The notes: generated by a model not told the origin, from the sequence alone. A stretch of DNA of 44,605 nt from Alectoria sarmentosa (GCA_009733775.1 WOGZ01000273.1:1-44605), one strand, 5' to 3'. Shown: positions 1 through 11,583, counted from the stretch's first letter. Program-made: numbers and translations.

Positions 1-3000
1 TTAAGTTTTAAGTTCGTTTCGCCTTCGTTTATTTTTAAGTATCATAAATTTAATTTATAAATCTTAACTTGTTTTATATAAAAAGATAATATAATAATTA
101 TAAAAATAATATTTATATTAAAAATACGATTAATTGATTATAAGCATTTTATTAAAGTTATAATAAACGATAAAATTATAATTATCGATATTATAATATC
201 GATAAAATAAATATTAAAAATATTATATTTTAAATAATAATAAATTGATTAATCTTTTTATTAAAATTAACTATTTATTAAATTATTAAATTATAAACTT
301 GATAAGATATTTGTTTAATAAATTTAATAAATTTAATAACGCAAGTATTTAAATAAAATAAATACTTAACTATTTTTATAACAATTCATTATTAATTATT
401 AAAAACATATATATATTTATAATTTATTTATTTTATATATTATAACGTAATTATGATAATTAATAATAAATATAAAAAGATATAAAAGTCTTAATTTTTT
501 TTGTTTGAAAATCTAGCTATTTATAATTTCGAATTAAAATTTTTATCGAGATATTTTTTTGATAAATATATTTTTTTAATAAGGTAAATATTTTATTAAT
601 TTAATATATTTATCGTGATAGATTTTTTATAATAAATGTTGATAATAAAAGAAAACGTCGACGTTTTCGTCAAAAAATACATTCGAAAAACATCGTAAAA
701 ACAAATTCGAAAGAAACCGAAAAACTTGTCGAAGAAATTCTTATTTAAGAAAACTTTATTAATCGCAATTTCAATATCGAAATTCGATTTTTCTATATAC
801 GAAATTCGTTTCGAAGAAAATTGTTATAAGATTAAGAAATATCGACGATTTTTCGTAATCGTTCTCTTTTAATAATAACGAAAGATTTTTCGAAAATTAT
901 AATACTTTTTAAACGATCTTTTCTCTTTAACTTTGACGCAAATTTTAGATCAATTTTTGAAATTTCATTTTAATACGTTAACGCCTCGTTAATTTAATAA
1001 ATTTTAATTTAATATATGCTTCATATTCGATAATTATATTTAAATCGTTTTTTAAATCGTTAACATTATGTTATATATCATATTTATTATCACAATTTAA
1101 TTATTTTTTTAAATATTCGATTTTGATATTGAATTCTCGCTTTTTTTTGAAAAAAGTTTCGATTTTATAAAAATCGATAACAATGTTATCTTTTTCGATT
1201 ATAAACGAAGAATCGAAATTTCGAATTCGATCGTAAAAATCTTTATTTTCAAAACTCGATTTCAATTAAATTATAAAAACGATCGAATAAATTTTTATAA
1301 TAAATGATAATTTTAAACAATACATTAAATTTTCGATTTTGTTAAAAACTTTAAACGATTCAATTAATTATTAATATAATTTACGATTACGTATATTAAA
1401 AAATTATAATTATTATAAAAACGTAAATAAATCGAGCTTTTTTTAAGAATTAATAAAGATTTTAATAATTTATTATAATATATTTTAATTATAAGATTAA
1501 TGAAAATTAAAAACTTCTCGATTTAATTTCGCTTGAATTATTATAAACGATTATATTATTTCGAAAACAATTTTGATAACAATTCGAAAATATCGCAAAC
1601 ATTAAATTTATAAAGTATTTCGTTTAACGATACGTTAATGAATTAATTCTTAAAATTATTAAAATTAATTTAAAGATATAATAATATTATTATTTAATTA
1701 ATGTTTTCGAAATTAATAATAATGAAATAATGTTAAATGACTTAAATGATTAATTCGTGCGCTCGAATCGATTATCGATTTAAAAATAATAAATTGTGAA
1801 AATATAAATATCGATGTTAAACTTCTTGAACACAATTTGTAAAAATTCGAATATAAATTTAAACTTATAATTAGTATATATAAAAGAATAAAATAAAATT
1901 AAGTTAAAATATTTTAAATTTGTATACACAGTTAATCAAAAAAATTAAGTTAGTATTTTATTTTAAATAGCGTACGAGTAGCGGCTTTTAAATCTCTCGA
2001 GCGTCTTTATTAAAAATTTATATATAAACATCTTACATCTTTTGTTCTTTACTCTTTTAAAGATAAATTATTTTCATAATTTCGTAAATTATATAAATCG
2101 ATATGCGCTTTTCAACGATATAAGAGTTATTAAATTTGAACGTATATATATGTATTAATATTTAACTTAAATACATTTTTTTTCGCAACGATATCTTAAG
2201 AGAATTATTTTATTTGAAAATTTAAAGTGTACTTTATAACGCATTAAAATTCTCGATTATATTATATTACGTAAATTTGTTACTAATTTAAAAAAAGATT
2301 AAAAACGCGTTATAAAGAAAATTTTCATCGATTATAAAAACGATTATATTTATTATATATTGTTGTTAAATAATAACATTATTCGATTTTTCATAATTGT
2401 TTAAAGTTTAAAAAAGAATAATTCTTTATTTAATTTATAATTATTAATTAATTTAATAATGAAAGAAAATTCGTCGTTTATAACGTGTTTCGTCGTTGAA
2501 AATTGATTTTTTATAAACGAAATAAACGTTAATGAATTTATTTAATCGTTTAAACTTAAGTTTTTTATAGTTATAAAATTCATAAATTTCTTTAAAATTA
2601 ACACATCAACTTTTAATTCGTCGTCGTTATCAATTTTCACTTTTTAAGACGATGTGTTAAATAATGCGTTATCGTTTTATTTAAATCATTTTTATTTTAT
2701 ATCGCGCGATTTTTCATCAAATCTTATTTAATTTTATGCGATAATTGTTTAAATCGTTATAATAATAAAATCGTACGAATTGAAGATTTATAAAAAAATT
2801 ATTATCAATAATTCTTATCGAAAACAATAAAAAGATGATATAATCGAAGAAAATAACTTTTCATTAAAGTATCAAATCTAAGAATTTATCGATTTATCTA
2901 AAAGACGTATTATTTTTCGTGATAAATAAATTTATATTATTAAACGCGAAACTCGCAATGAAAATATTCGTTTTAAAATTTATTAAATAATTCGTGATTT

Positions 3001-3049
3001 CGAATAATAAGAAAACTTAAATTTTAATAAAACTCTCAATTTGATAATT

Positions 3050-3600
3050 AAATTTATGTTTTATAAAACGATTTTCGTTTTAATCGTTATCGAAAATTAA
3101 AATTTAAAATAAATGAATATTAAAATCGTTTTTTTTACAAAAACGTTAAAAAATAAATTTACGTGAAATAATTCATTGAATATATTTTAAAGAAATATTT
3201 TAATAAAATTTATAAATTTAATAAAATCTTTTATAATTTAAAACAATTTTTTCGAATTTAATATAACAATTTTATCGAATATATGAATAAAATCGATTTC
3301 AATTTCATTAATGTTAATTTTAACATTTTTATTAATTTAAACATTAATGTTATTATCACTTTTTATGTAAACGATATTTCGATTATTAATTTAAATTTAA
3401 AATTTAACGAATAAAGAATACGTTTAATGTTAATTTTAAAATAAATAATCTCGATTTTTATAATTTTTATTTAAAAATAATAATAATTCGCGATCGTGTT
3501 AATCGAATTTTATAATTAAAATAATTCATTTATATTAAATTCTTTCTTTACATTTATAAAATGTAAAAAATCAAAATAAAGTTTATTTTAATGAAGATTA
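3050..3600 (+). pseudogene. Copia reverse transcriptase ghost (element G)
   Basis: A plus-strand frame gives YKFNKIFYNLKQFFRI*YN, which lines up with the copia block usually read as VYKLNKALYGLKQSPRxWY; the stop sits at the conserved Trp. About 40 codons on comes FYVNDISII, the YVDD catalytic box with one Asp changed to Asn. The same two blocks occur in elements A, D and E. The enzyme would copy element RNA into DNA in the virus-like particle. Stops and the lost Asp show it is dead. Confidence 0.8.
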
Positions 3601-3929
3601 ATTTGCGATCGACATTTATCGAAAAAGAATATATAATTTTCAAAGATTTTTTTCAAACTTATTAATTAATTATTAGTTTTTTTATATATATTATATTCGA
3701 TATCAGACTTAACATTATTTTCGTTATTTAAATAATCTTTTAATACTTTTTCAATTTTATTAAATTTTATTATATTATTATTAAACGCATTTTTCGTTAT
3801 TTAAAAAAGATTATTAATTAATATCTCATTTATAAAAATACGTTTTAAAAATACATCGATTATATTAATTTCGATTAAATTAACGATCACGATATTCGCA
3901 AATAAATTCTAAATTACATTTTTAATTTG

Positions 3930-4330
3930 AGAAATGAACTTATTAATTAATTATTTAAACGATAATTTATTATCGTATTATTTATTTATGAGATCGAATA
4001 TATCGATTAAATATAAATCGTTAAAAAATTTATTTAATTAAAAGATTTTTTGATTCAAATTCGTGTTAATAAAACGTTTTAAACGATTATTATTTATAAT
4101 AATAATTAAAACGCAATTGCGTTCGTTAAAAAATTTCAACGTTATAATCATATACAATACATTAATATTCAATATCATTAAATGTGTGATTAAATAATTA
4201 ATGATAATGTTAATTTATAATACGTTTTCATCGATAAATAAATCGCTAATGATTTTATCAAGGTTTTTTTATAAAAACAAATTCGAATTGTTTCGTAAAT
4301 TAATTAATCTCGAATCACATTTATAAAATA
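3930..4330 (+). pseudogene. Copia RNase H ghost (element G)
   Basis: Short pieces in shifting frames match the copia RNase H C-terminal region: a remnant of the run normally read as KNPxxHxRxKHIDIxxHxxRE (here KNFQRYNHIQYINIQYH) near 4115-4170, then YVFIDKxIANDFIK near 4215-4260, the copia block usually read as PTDxQxADxxTK. This subfamily differs in sequence from A and E. No frame is continuous. Confidence 0.65.
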
Positions 4331-4669
4331 AATAAAATTTAAAATATCGTTTAAAAATGAATAAATTATTTCTTTTTTCGCTTTTATAAGAATTTTTTCA
4401 TTTAATTTATTTTCACATTATAAATAATTAATCGAATTTATTCGTAAAATCTCAAATATTAATCTTAACCTTTCATGCGAATAAATTTCAATTTATCAAA
4501 ATTTAATTTAAAATTAATTTGTCGTTATTGCATTTATAATTATAAACTTTGCGAATTTTTTTTTAAAAGATTTATATTTAAATTCGATTTAATTTTGAAA
4601 TTTGCGTCGTTATTTAAAAGATCGTTATCGTCAAATTTGTTCAATTATTCGTTTTATATTTCATAATTT

Positions 4670-4726
4670 TTAAGTGTTCTTAAACGATATCACAATTATC
4701 ATTGTTGAAAGTAAGTGAACACTTAA
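4670..4726. repeat. Short inverted repeat (10-bp arms)
   Basis: TTAAGTGTTC at 4670-4679 is matched by its exact reverse complement GAACACTTAA at 4717-4726, with a 37-base loop. It sits just where similarity between element G and the other copia 3' untranslated regions ends, so it may mark the edge of a foreign insertion or be a chance hairpin. The sequence from here to about 5010 shows no coding frame and keeps more TG and CA steps than its surroundings. Confidence 0.4.
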
Positions 4727-5009
4727 TTGATTGAGTATTTTACAATAAAGCATTTAGATACAAAATGTGTCAAATCTCGATAAACCTTTTTTGCCTCGAT
4801 AAATCATTCATATTTCAAATAATTAACACATTTTAACACTCTTATATGATCGCATTGTAATTCGAAAATTAAAGTGTTTTGAATCATTTTTTTTATCTCT
4901 CTTATTCGATATGTTATATAACTTAAACGTCGAATAAAAAGAGTGAAAGTCGAAAAAGTCGAAAAGATTCGAAAAAGTAATCGAAAACGCCTCATAATAA
5001 CATAAATAT

Positions 5010-5222
5010 CAAACATGAAATTCAAAACTCGCGATATTCAAAACTGGGTAGAAACAGTGAAAAATTTCGAAATCGTTTTTTTTTTTTTTTTTTTTATTAA
5101 CGACTATATTCTTTTGAACATATTTGTTACGATATTATTTAAAAAAAAATTCACTTTTTGACGAAAAACCGTTTTTTAACAAATTTATTTTCAGTTTATT
5201 TAATGCATATCAAAAATCGAGT
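5010..5222 (+). repeat. Detached fragment of the copia 3' untranslated module
   Basis: This piece matches 5795-6110 in element 0 and 21050-21220 in element D, including ACTCGCGATATTCAAAA, the TCTTTTGAACATATT block, TCACTTTTTGACGAAAAACC and TTTAATGCATATCAAAAATC. It lies outside any recognisable LTR element and contains a run of 20 T at 5076-5095 that the other copies lack. Its orientation equals that of minus-strand copia copies, so it is probably a remnant of an older minus-strand element. Confidence 0.7.
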
Positions 5223-5307
5223 AATTCTGAAAATATCTTACGGGAACTCTATCGTTTATAGATCGCGCTTTAACAAAAAGTTAAAAACGCGACAATAATA
5301 ACAACGC

Positions 5308-5453
5308 GTCAACAATTAAAACCTTAATCAACAATTTGTCAACAATTTTCCAACAATTTCTTAATAACAAATTGTTAATGTCAACAATGTGTCAACAATG
5401 CGTTAACAATTTTTCAACATTTTGTTAACAATTTTTGATTTGTCAACAAATTG
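5308..5453. repeat. Degenerate CAACAAT-rich short repeat
   Basis: About ten irregularly spaced units of the form GTCAACAATT (variants GTTAACAAT, ATCAACAAT, CCAACAAT) occur within 146 bases, spaced roughly 10-20 bases apart; one is reversed at AACAAATTGTTAA. CA and TG steps are plentiful, unlike in the retrotransposons around it. The flanks 5223-5307 and 5454-5500 match nothing else in the window. It could be a minisatellite or the subterminal repeats of an unrecognised DNA transposon. Confidence 0.6.
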
Positions 5454-5500
5454 TTTTTATTTTTAAATAGTTATCAACTTGTTTATAAATAGAATATATC

Positions 5501-5622
5501 CCTCAAAATATAATATAAAACACTTAATTATATTTCTTTAAAAGTGTTATAAAGAAAAGTGCGATTAAGTTACATTCGCATACGTTTATTATATAATCTA
5601 TCACGTAATTTAAATTTCGACA
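5501..5622 (-). repeat. 3' LTR of element 0
   Basis: The stretch matches the 125-bp copia LTR of D and A: the AAAATATAATATAAAACACTTA block, a CACTTTT...TATAAAG-like core and the TTTCGACA terminus (plus-strand view). The outer end, expected as TGTGAAAA, reads CCTCAAAA, so the border at 5501 has changed or been replaced and no target duplication can be seen. Confidence 0.75.
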
Positions 5623-6740
5623 TTTTTCTTCGCACGCATATTTCTAAAAAAAAATCGAACGTCAAACAAATAAGATAAATCGAGCGTCAGATAATTATAA
5701 TGAGTTTAACGTCGAGTAATTAATGCGAAATTATTTTTATATATCTTTTTTACTTTTTATGCGTCTCATAAAAATCGAAATTTTAAATACGAGATTCGAA
5801 ACTCGCGATATTCAAAATCGAATAAATATAATAAAAATTCGAAAAAGAATAATTACTTTTCTCTCATAAATCATTTTTATTTTTTATACATCATTTCCCT
5901 CTTCTTATAAACATTCGAATTTCAAAAACGAGATTCGAAATTCGCGATATTTAAAGCCGAGTAAAAAGAGTGAAAATCGAAAATTTAAAAACGATTATGT
6001 TCTTTTAAACATATCCGTCACGATGTCACATAAAAAAAAATCCACTTTTTGACGAAAAATCGTTTTTTGACAAATTTATTTGCAAGTTATTTAATGCACA
6101 TCAAAAATCGATTAACATATAATTAATAAATTTATATAAAAATTTATTTTTCGATTAAACGAAATATTTCGAATTGTATATATATATATATATATATGCA
6201 TACGATCGATTATAAGATTCGTGAGAATCGTTTTAAAATATTAATGCTTAATAATAATAATTGATAATGTATATGCGAACGATATATAATAACGATGTTC
6301 ATAATAATAATAACGACAATAACGTTTAAAAATATGAATATAATAATCTTAAAAGCATAAATATAATGATTTTAAGAGACATAAATATAATAACCTTAAT
6401 GAAAATATTTAAGACGATTAACGAAAAAACGACGATAGCGATCTTTTGAATGGCGCCGCAAATCTCAAATTTGAATCGAACATAAATATAAATGTTTCGA
6501 AAAAAGATTCGCAAAGTTTGTTAATATAATTATAATAACGATAAATTAATTTTTAATATGATGATAATATGATGAAATTTTGACACGTTAAAATTAATAT
6601 TAAGATTTTACGAATAATTTCGATCTCGATCGATTATTTAATCGATTATTCGAAATGTGAAAATTAATGAAATCGCTTTTTTGAAATTAAAAGCGTTGAA
6701 TAATGATAATGAAACGATTTAAACGATTTAAAACGTTTTA
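5623..6740 (-). other. 3' untranslated region of element 0
   Basis: This is non-coding sequence between RNase H and the 3' LTR, homologous to 20719-21840 in D. It holds two copies of a GAGATTCGAAA(C/T)TCGCGAT block (5791 and 5930), the CCACTTTTTGACG block (6041-6071), and a pure TA run at about 6177-6197. A short polypurine stretch (GCGAAGAAAAA on the minus strand) abuts the LTR and could be the plus-strand primer. Confidence 0.7.
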
Positions 6741-7180
6741 AACATTTTTTTTGAAATAATGATTTAAATAATCTTAAATGAATGATATGAGATTGCTTTC
6801 ATTTTAAAAACATCGCGAAAAATAATAAATTTATCGAGATATAAGATTTTAATAAAATCATTAATTATTCATTTATTAATGAAAATATATTAAACATTTA
6901 TAATATTATTATTGATTTTTTCGCGTATAAAATGATAAACGATATTAATATATTTAATGCGAGTATAAAATTAAGCGTTTTTAACGAGAATAATTGCGTT
7001 TTAATTATTTTTAAAAATTATGATAATTTTGAAATTCGAAACGTTAAATCGCAAAAGTTGATTAAAAAAGTTTTTTAATTAAATAATTTTCTTAATAATT
7101 TACGTTTGATTAATGTATTTTATTTCATAAATAAATAATGTTATAATGATTTAACGTTTATTTAATCATTTAATAACGTT
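6740..7180 (-). pseudogene. Copia RNase H ghost (element 0)
   Basis: The minus strand aligns with the RNase H region of D (21850-22340) and A (35330-35790). All share the IKHINIAHHFVREK-type block, whose intact family form is the RTKHIDIxHHFVRE motif close to the copia Pol C terminus. Every frame is broken by stops. Confidence 0.7.
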
Positions 7181-7477
7181 ATTATTTAAATTGAATAAAT
7201 AATTAAAAATGAATCTTTAAATTGAATTTTCAATTTAATTAAAATTAATATAATCGAATAAATTCTTTAAAGAGTTTTTATACACGAATTTATAATGCAT
7301 CGTGTTTTTAAAATATCGAAAAATTCGAATAATCGCATTTTAATGCGTTGAAATAAAATTAATTAAATATCGATTAATTAAAAAAATAACATAAACGATA
7401 TCGAAATGAATTTTTAATATAACGTATATAAGAAAGTTTATAACGAATTAATATATCTCACGAAATTTTTTGAAAAT

Positions 7478-7602
7478 TGTCGAAATTTAAATTACGTGAT
7501 AGGTTACGTGATATGAGCGCATACGCTCGTAATATAAATCGCACTTTCCTTTATAGCACTCTTAAAATAATACAATTAAGTGTTTTATATCATATTTTCA
7601 CA
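7478..7602 (+). repeat. 5' LTR of element A (125 bp)
   Basis: The LTR starts TGTCGAAATTT and ends CATATTTTCACA, giving the canonical TG...CA. Its length equals both LTRs of D. The family pattern of two CACGTG boxes near the 5' end has decayed here to TTACGTGA and TTACGTGA. The GAGCGCATACGCTC stretch is the remnant of a CGCATGCG palindrome. The left flank AAAAT (7473-7477) belongs to element 0. Confidence 0.92.
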
Positions 7603-7618
7603 GATTATGAGTTCGAAC
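7603..7618 (+). promoter_or_regulatory. Primer-binding site, initiator tRNA-Met half-tRNA type
   Basis: Directly after the LTR comes GATTATGAGTTCGAAC. Its TTATGAG is the exact complement of CUCAUAA, the anticodon loop of initiator tRNA-Met, which copia and Ty5 elements use as a half-tRNA primer. The same position reads AATTATGAA in D and E. Confidence 0.75.
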
Positions 7619-7833
7619 TTATCCGGCGATCGTTATAAATATGATTTATTTATTCATTATTATGATTATAATTATTTTTAGACATTTTATGTTCATCGTA
7701 ATAAGGCAGTTAATTGTAAAAATCTTTATTTAATTAATCTTTTTGAGATAAGCAATTATATTTGCAAAATGATTTTTGATTTAAACGATCATAATTCGAA
7801 ATTCGAAAGGTTAAAAGTTTTTCAATTCTCGAC

Positions 7834-8397
7834 TAAGGCTCGAAAAATTGCGTAATATGCTCATCGTTGCATGCAAATTGTAGTATTAGCGCAATTTGCA
7901 TGCAATTGTTTATGTAAACTTAAAGCTAAAGCTAGTCGCTACATCGCACCTATTTGCCATCAACAATATGCTTCATATAAATATATATATATATCTATTT
8001 ACATAGTCAATTGACAATTCTCTTACAACTATATCTCGTTTTACGAGCGTATCTTGAATAAATTTAATGAGCTTGCTAGAAAAAAAAAACTTACACTCAT
8101 GATGTCTTAGCCTCGGACGAGAAATTGTCTGCATTGAAAGATTAGTTATTACAAAGCGAGTATGATAATGAGCCTGTTGATGCGGAAGATAAAGAGAATC
8201 ATGATCAAAATACGAAAGATCCTAAAGAATAAGCCATTGAAGGGATCATTTAATCATGTTTTTTATTGTTTTTAACCCCATAATAGCTTTAAATATAGTA
8301 AAAAATTTAGTGCAAATTGCGTCTCTCATCGTTGCAAGCAAATTGCAATTTAAATGCGATTAGCTTGCAATGTATGCAACTTGCAATCGCACCCTTA
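7834..8397 (+). mobile_element. Non-autonomous hAT-like DNA transposon (564 bp)
   Basis: Comparison with D shows the empty site: D reads straight through CAATTC-CGAC where A holds 564 extra bases. The insert is bounded by an 8-bp duplication TTCTCGAC (7826-7833 and 8398-8405), the length typical of hAT transposons. Its ends are TAAGGCTCG at the left and, reversed, TAAGGGTGC at the right, resembling hAT ends (C/TAGGGGTG). Subterminal GCAAATTGC and TTGCATGCAA motifs repeat on both sides, as is usual for hAT transposase binding. It is much less AT-biased than its host, so it arrived after most RIP or escaped it. A (TA)n run lies near 7980-7994. Confidence 0.8.
8015..8232 (+). pseudogene. Residual coding frame inside the hAT-like element
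   Basis: The frame starts QFSYNYISFYERILNKFNELARKK, changes phase by one base in a run of A (8080-8089), continues THDVLASDEKLSALKD, meets one stop, and ends LQSEYDNEPVDAEDKENH...KDPKE before TAA. Composition is normal for coding DNA, unlike the neighbours. It is acidic and charged toward the end. By context it is most likely a scrap of hAT transposase, but it lacks any catalytic or dimerisation motif, so this is inference. Confidence 0.5.
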
Positions 8398-9191
8398 TTC
8401 TCGACGAGTTGAAGTTATTCATTTTTAATCGAAGTCGCATATGATCGTGCGATCGAATCATGATAAGACTTTTATAACATTATTAATTTCTTTACGTAAA
8501 ACACATTAAATAAAGAAAAATGCGCTCTTATTTTTATAATATTTCATTAAATTAATGATTTACATTTTCAACGATATATCGAATTAATAAAATAGATTAA
8601 ATGATTAAATGTTAATATTATTATCAATTAAATTATTATTTAAAACAATTTAGAATTGATTTCATTATTATTTAAGCGCTTAAAAACTTATTTAAAATCA
8701 AAAATCATAAATTTTATATGTTAAAATTGACGTTTTGATTTTAAAAATCTTTTGAAAAAAGAGATTGAAACTTTATCATCGAATTTTTTATTCGTTATCG
8801 ATAACATTTTATCATTATAATTATAAAATTTAATTAATTTTAATTTCACGATAATAATCGTCGAAACGAATATTTTGAATTCGAATTTTTGATTAAATAA
8901 TATAAAAAGAGTGCGAATTTTTCAAAAAGATTTACACGTTTATAATTGTATTTAATATAATCTTAATCGAATTTAATTTTTATCATTAAATTCAAAATCA
9001 AATTTTTCATATTATTGATTTCATTTTATAATAATATTATCATTCAAATTTATTATCAATTCTCGTATAAACATTTTTCATTATTATTATAAAATCTTAA
9101 AATATAATAATAATAATTGATTGATATTAATAAAAATTTAAACGACTCTGACGAAGATTAACAAAACATTTATTTCATTTTTTTTACATTA

Positions 9192-10300
9192 TTGTTATGT
9201 GATAACGATTTTGAAGTCAACGAAAAGTTATTTGACGTTTTAAACGATATCGAAATTTTTGATTTACGCGTTAAAGGCAAACGGTCTCATTTATCAATTT
9301 TCTTTAAAACGTTCGAATCATTATTAAATTCGTTTATTTTGACATTTTTTCAAAGCGATAATTCTCAAATTAACATTTTCGATTCGTTTTTAATTATAAT
9401 AAAAGTCTCATCTTCGTTACTCTCATTATCATTATTAATTTTTTACATCTTTTTATTTATTTCTTTCGATATCGATGATTGAATTTAATATTTAAAATGT
9501 CGTTGAAAATGTCTTTATAAATAATGAAGGCAGTTTCTCTTTAATCTTTATTATTATTTTAAAATTCATTATCAAATATATTAATTGAAACGAAGATATT
9601 AACGATTAATTAATGTTAAACAATCTTTAATTTTTTATTAACATTATCAAATTTAAAGTTTATATAATTATTCGTCAACGTTTTAATTATATTAATCGTT
9701 AATTCATTAAAAAACATAACGAGAATCCTTAAATTATATTAAACGTTATTAATGTTTATTATAAATTTATAAATTTTGAACTTTATATCGAGCTTATACG
9801 TCAATTATATAACATTAATATTAATTTCGAAAAAGACGTTCGTCAATATAAAAAGAATTTTTATAAAATTAACGTCAAAATCGTTAATTTAAATGACTTA
9901 TTATTATTATCGAAATCTTATTTTATTTAATTCTTTTTCATAAAACTCGACGAAATTTACGATATTTTTATAATAATTTATATTCAAATTTATATATTTT
10001 ATAATTTGAAAACGATTAAATTCGATTTGATTATTTATGACGCAATAAATAAAAAACGTCGTATATTTATAATTAAGAAAAGTAATATTATTATGTTCAC
10101 TCATCGCAATAATAAAGATAAACAATTCGTTAAAAACGGTTTCGACGACTCTGATTTCATCAATCGCGAAATTTATGTTTTTCATAAAATCGTTAATCGT
10201 AAATTTAAACATCTTTTTATTAAATGTTAAATCAAATTTCTTTATTTGAAATTTAAAAAGTTTATAAATGAATAAAAAAAGAAAAAGAAGACGTAAATCG
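9192..10300 (+). pseudogene. Gag ghost of element A
   Basis: The N-terminal part (9192-9482) is an open frame rich in Phe, Ser and Leu where a Pro/Ser-rich disordered segment would be expected after reversing C-to-T changes. From about 9780 the frame shows the copia Gag core: ELYIELIRQL, FEKDVRQYKKNFYKIN, then an E/N-rich segment INKKRRIFIIKKSNIIMF and a basic KIVNRKFKHL stretch before the zinc-knuckle zone, whose Cys residues are mostly lost. D carries the same protein on the minus strand (10006-10230 equals 25575-25784 reversed). Gag would build the virus-like particle. Confidence 0.75.
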
Positions 10301-11434
10301 ATGTTATTTATATAAACATTAATGTTTTAAATATCAAACGCAAACGCATCGAAAAAGCGTTATTTAACGTTTTCGCTTTAAAAAAAATGATTATTTTAAT
10401 GTTAATATAACGTATATTTCAAAAAAAGACGATTATTTTTATATTTATATAATATTTCTTAATGAATTAAACGATTAAAGTTATTTAAATTTCATTTCGA
10501 ATGATTTTAATATTTTGAATATAATTAATCAAATAAATTCGAATAAAAATGAGAATCTTATCAATTTAATAACGAATTTGAATTTAAATAAACGTTTATT
10601 ATTTATTAATTTTATGAATCTCGATATTTGAATTATGATAAATTCGAATTGCACTCGTTATTTTTTTATCGATCGTTCGATATTTATCATTTATATTAAA
10701 ATTTAATTTTGATTTATCAAAAACATTAAAGGCGTTAAAATTTAATTTTTTGTTTATGATATCATTAATCTTGATTATAACGTCAATAATAAACGCATTA
10801 TTTTAACGATTTTTAATGTTTTGCACGTATTCGATATGAGCGTTAATTTTTTATCGATTAAAAAACTCTTAAATGTTAATATTGAAATCGTTTTTTATAA
10901 AAAAGATTATGTCTTAATTTAAAATAATATAACTTTATTCAATACGCGAAATCGCGATTTGTTTTTTTTGAATTTATGAAAAGACAATAATGTTTTAATC
11001 GTTTATAACGTTTTTTCGAATTCGATTTATTAATTATGATATGCTCGCATAAGTTATTTAAATTAATAAAATTTTAATAAACTTTTTAATATCGTTATAA
11101 ATGTGAATTTTTTCAAAAATATTATCAAGAAATATATCTGCGAATGTTATGTGATAAGTCGTTAAAAAATTATTTTTTATAATAATCTCATAACGCTCAA
11201 TATTTTATCAAACGAATTTATTTATAACGATTTTATTAAATTTTTAATTTTCATTAATTTTAATAATTATAAATATTTTATAACGTTTAAAAATGATTTT
11301 ATTTATTATTTTGAAATATATTGTATTCGTTATAAAAGCGAGATTTTCATTATATTTTTACGTTTCAAAATTTATTTAAAATCTTGCGATTATCGAATTA
11401 ATTATATTCGTCTCGATAATGAAAATAAATATAT
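10300..11434 (+). pseudogene. Protease and N-terminal integrase ghost of element A
   Basis: Near 10620 the frame reads IMINSNCTRYFFIDRS, matching the copia protease start (family form DSGCTRH, catalytic Asp here Asn). It continues with LTIFNVLHVFDMSVNFLS (family VLHVPxxxxNLLS), an HARxGHLN-like pre-integrase block and the integrase core FKNDFIYYFEIYCIR (first catalytic Asp region) and RLDNENKYI (second Asp region). The frame is cut at 11434 by element B and resumes at 33263 as NK-F-FF, exactly as in D. Confidence 0.85.
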
Positions 11435-11583
11435 TATTACGAATATCTTTGGCAAGAAAGGAACGGAGATGGCGGAGATAATGCCTTGACAAATATGTTT
11501 ACAAGAACAGAATTCTTCATAGCTTTCTCGATAATAAATCTTACACTCACAATCAGAATTCTTCGAACATAATTTTCTTAACA
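11435..11583 (+). repeat. 5' LTR of element B (149 bp)
   Basis: The LTR begins TATTACGA (TGTTACGG in the right copy) and ends CTTAACA, so the ancestral ends are TGTTA...TAACA. It is strikingly GC-balanced next to its surroundings: TTGGCAAGAAAGGAACGG and GATGGCGGAGATAATGCC are untouched. The few mutated sites cluster at both edges. The open frame on its minus strand is not a gene. Confidence 0.93.

Larger units (their letters stand above)
1..4664 (+). mobile_element. Element G: 3' part of a decayed Ty1/copia retrotransposon
   Basis: The stretch reads, on the plus strand, as the downstream part of a copia polyprotein followed by its 3' untranslated region. A reverse-transcriptase ghost lies near 3050-3600, an RNase H ghost near 3930-4330, and 4490-4660 matches the 3' untranslated region of element E (about 42420-42590). 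The 5' end is outside the window. Bases 1-3000 should hold the end of gag, protease and integrase by position, but decay is so strong that I cannot place those domains. Similarity to E stops at about 4664, before any LTR, so the 3' end is also missing or interrupted. All frames are closed by stops at former Trp, Gln and Arg codons. Confidence 0.8.
5501..7477 (-). mobile_element. Element 0: 3' end of a minus-strand copia element, cut by element A
   Basis: The whole stretch aligns collinearly with 20594-22575 of element D: LTR, about 1.1 kb of 3' untranslated region and the RNase H region, all on the minus strand. Similarity stops at 7477, exactly where the 5' LTR of element A begins in the opposite orientation, so A inserted into it. 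The 5' part would lie to the right of A, outside the window. Compared with D this copy has more A/T at matching sites, as expected for an older, more mutated copy. Confidence 0.85.
7619..9191 (+). other. 5' leader of element A
   Basis: This untranslated leader is shared with D (reverse complement of about 26640-27647). It carries no coding frame of its own apart from the hAT-like insertion at 7834-8397. The long leader is likely to hold packaging and translation-start signals, but none is recognisable. Confidence 0.7.

Noticed and set aside
5308..5453. A CRISPR-like array.
   Set aside because: Units are short, irregular and without unique spacers of constant length.
5501..7602. A DNA transposon with 125-bp terminal inverted repeats (the LTRs at 5501 and 7478 face each other).
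   Set aside because: The interior is the RNase H and 3' region of a minus-strand copia element, and the right-hand repeat is followed by the primer-binding site and leader of A, so these are LTRs of two different elements.
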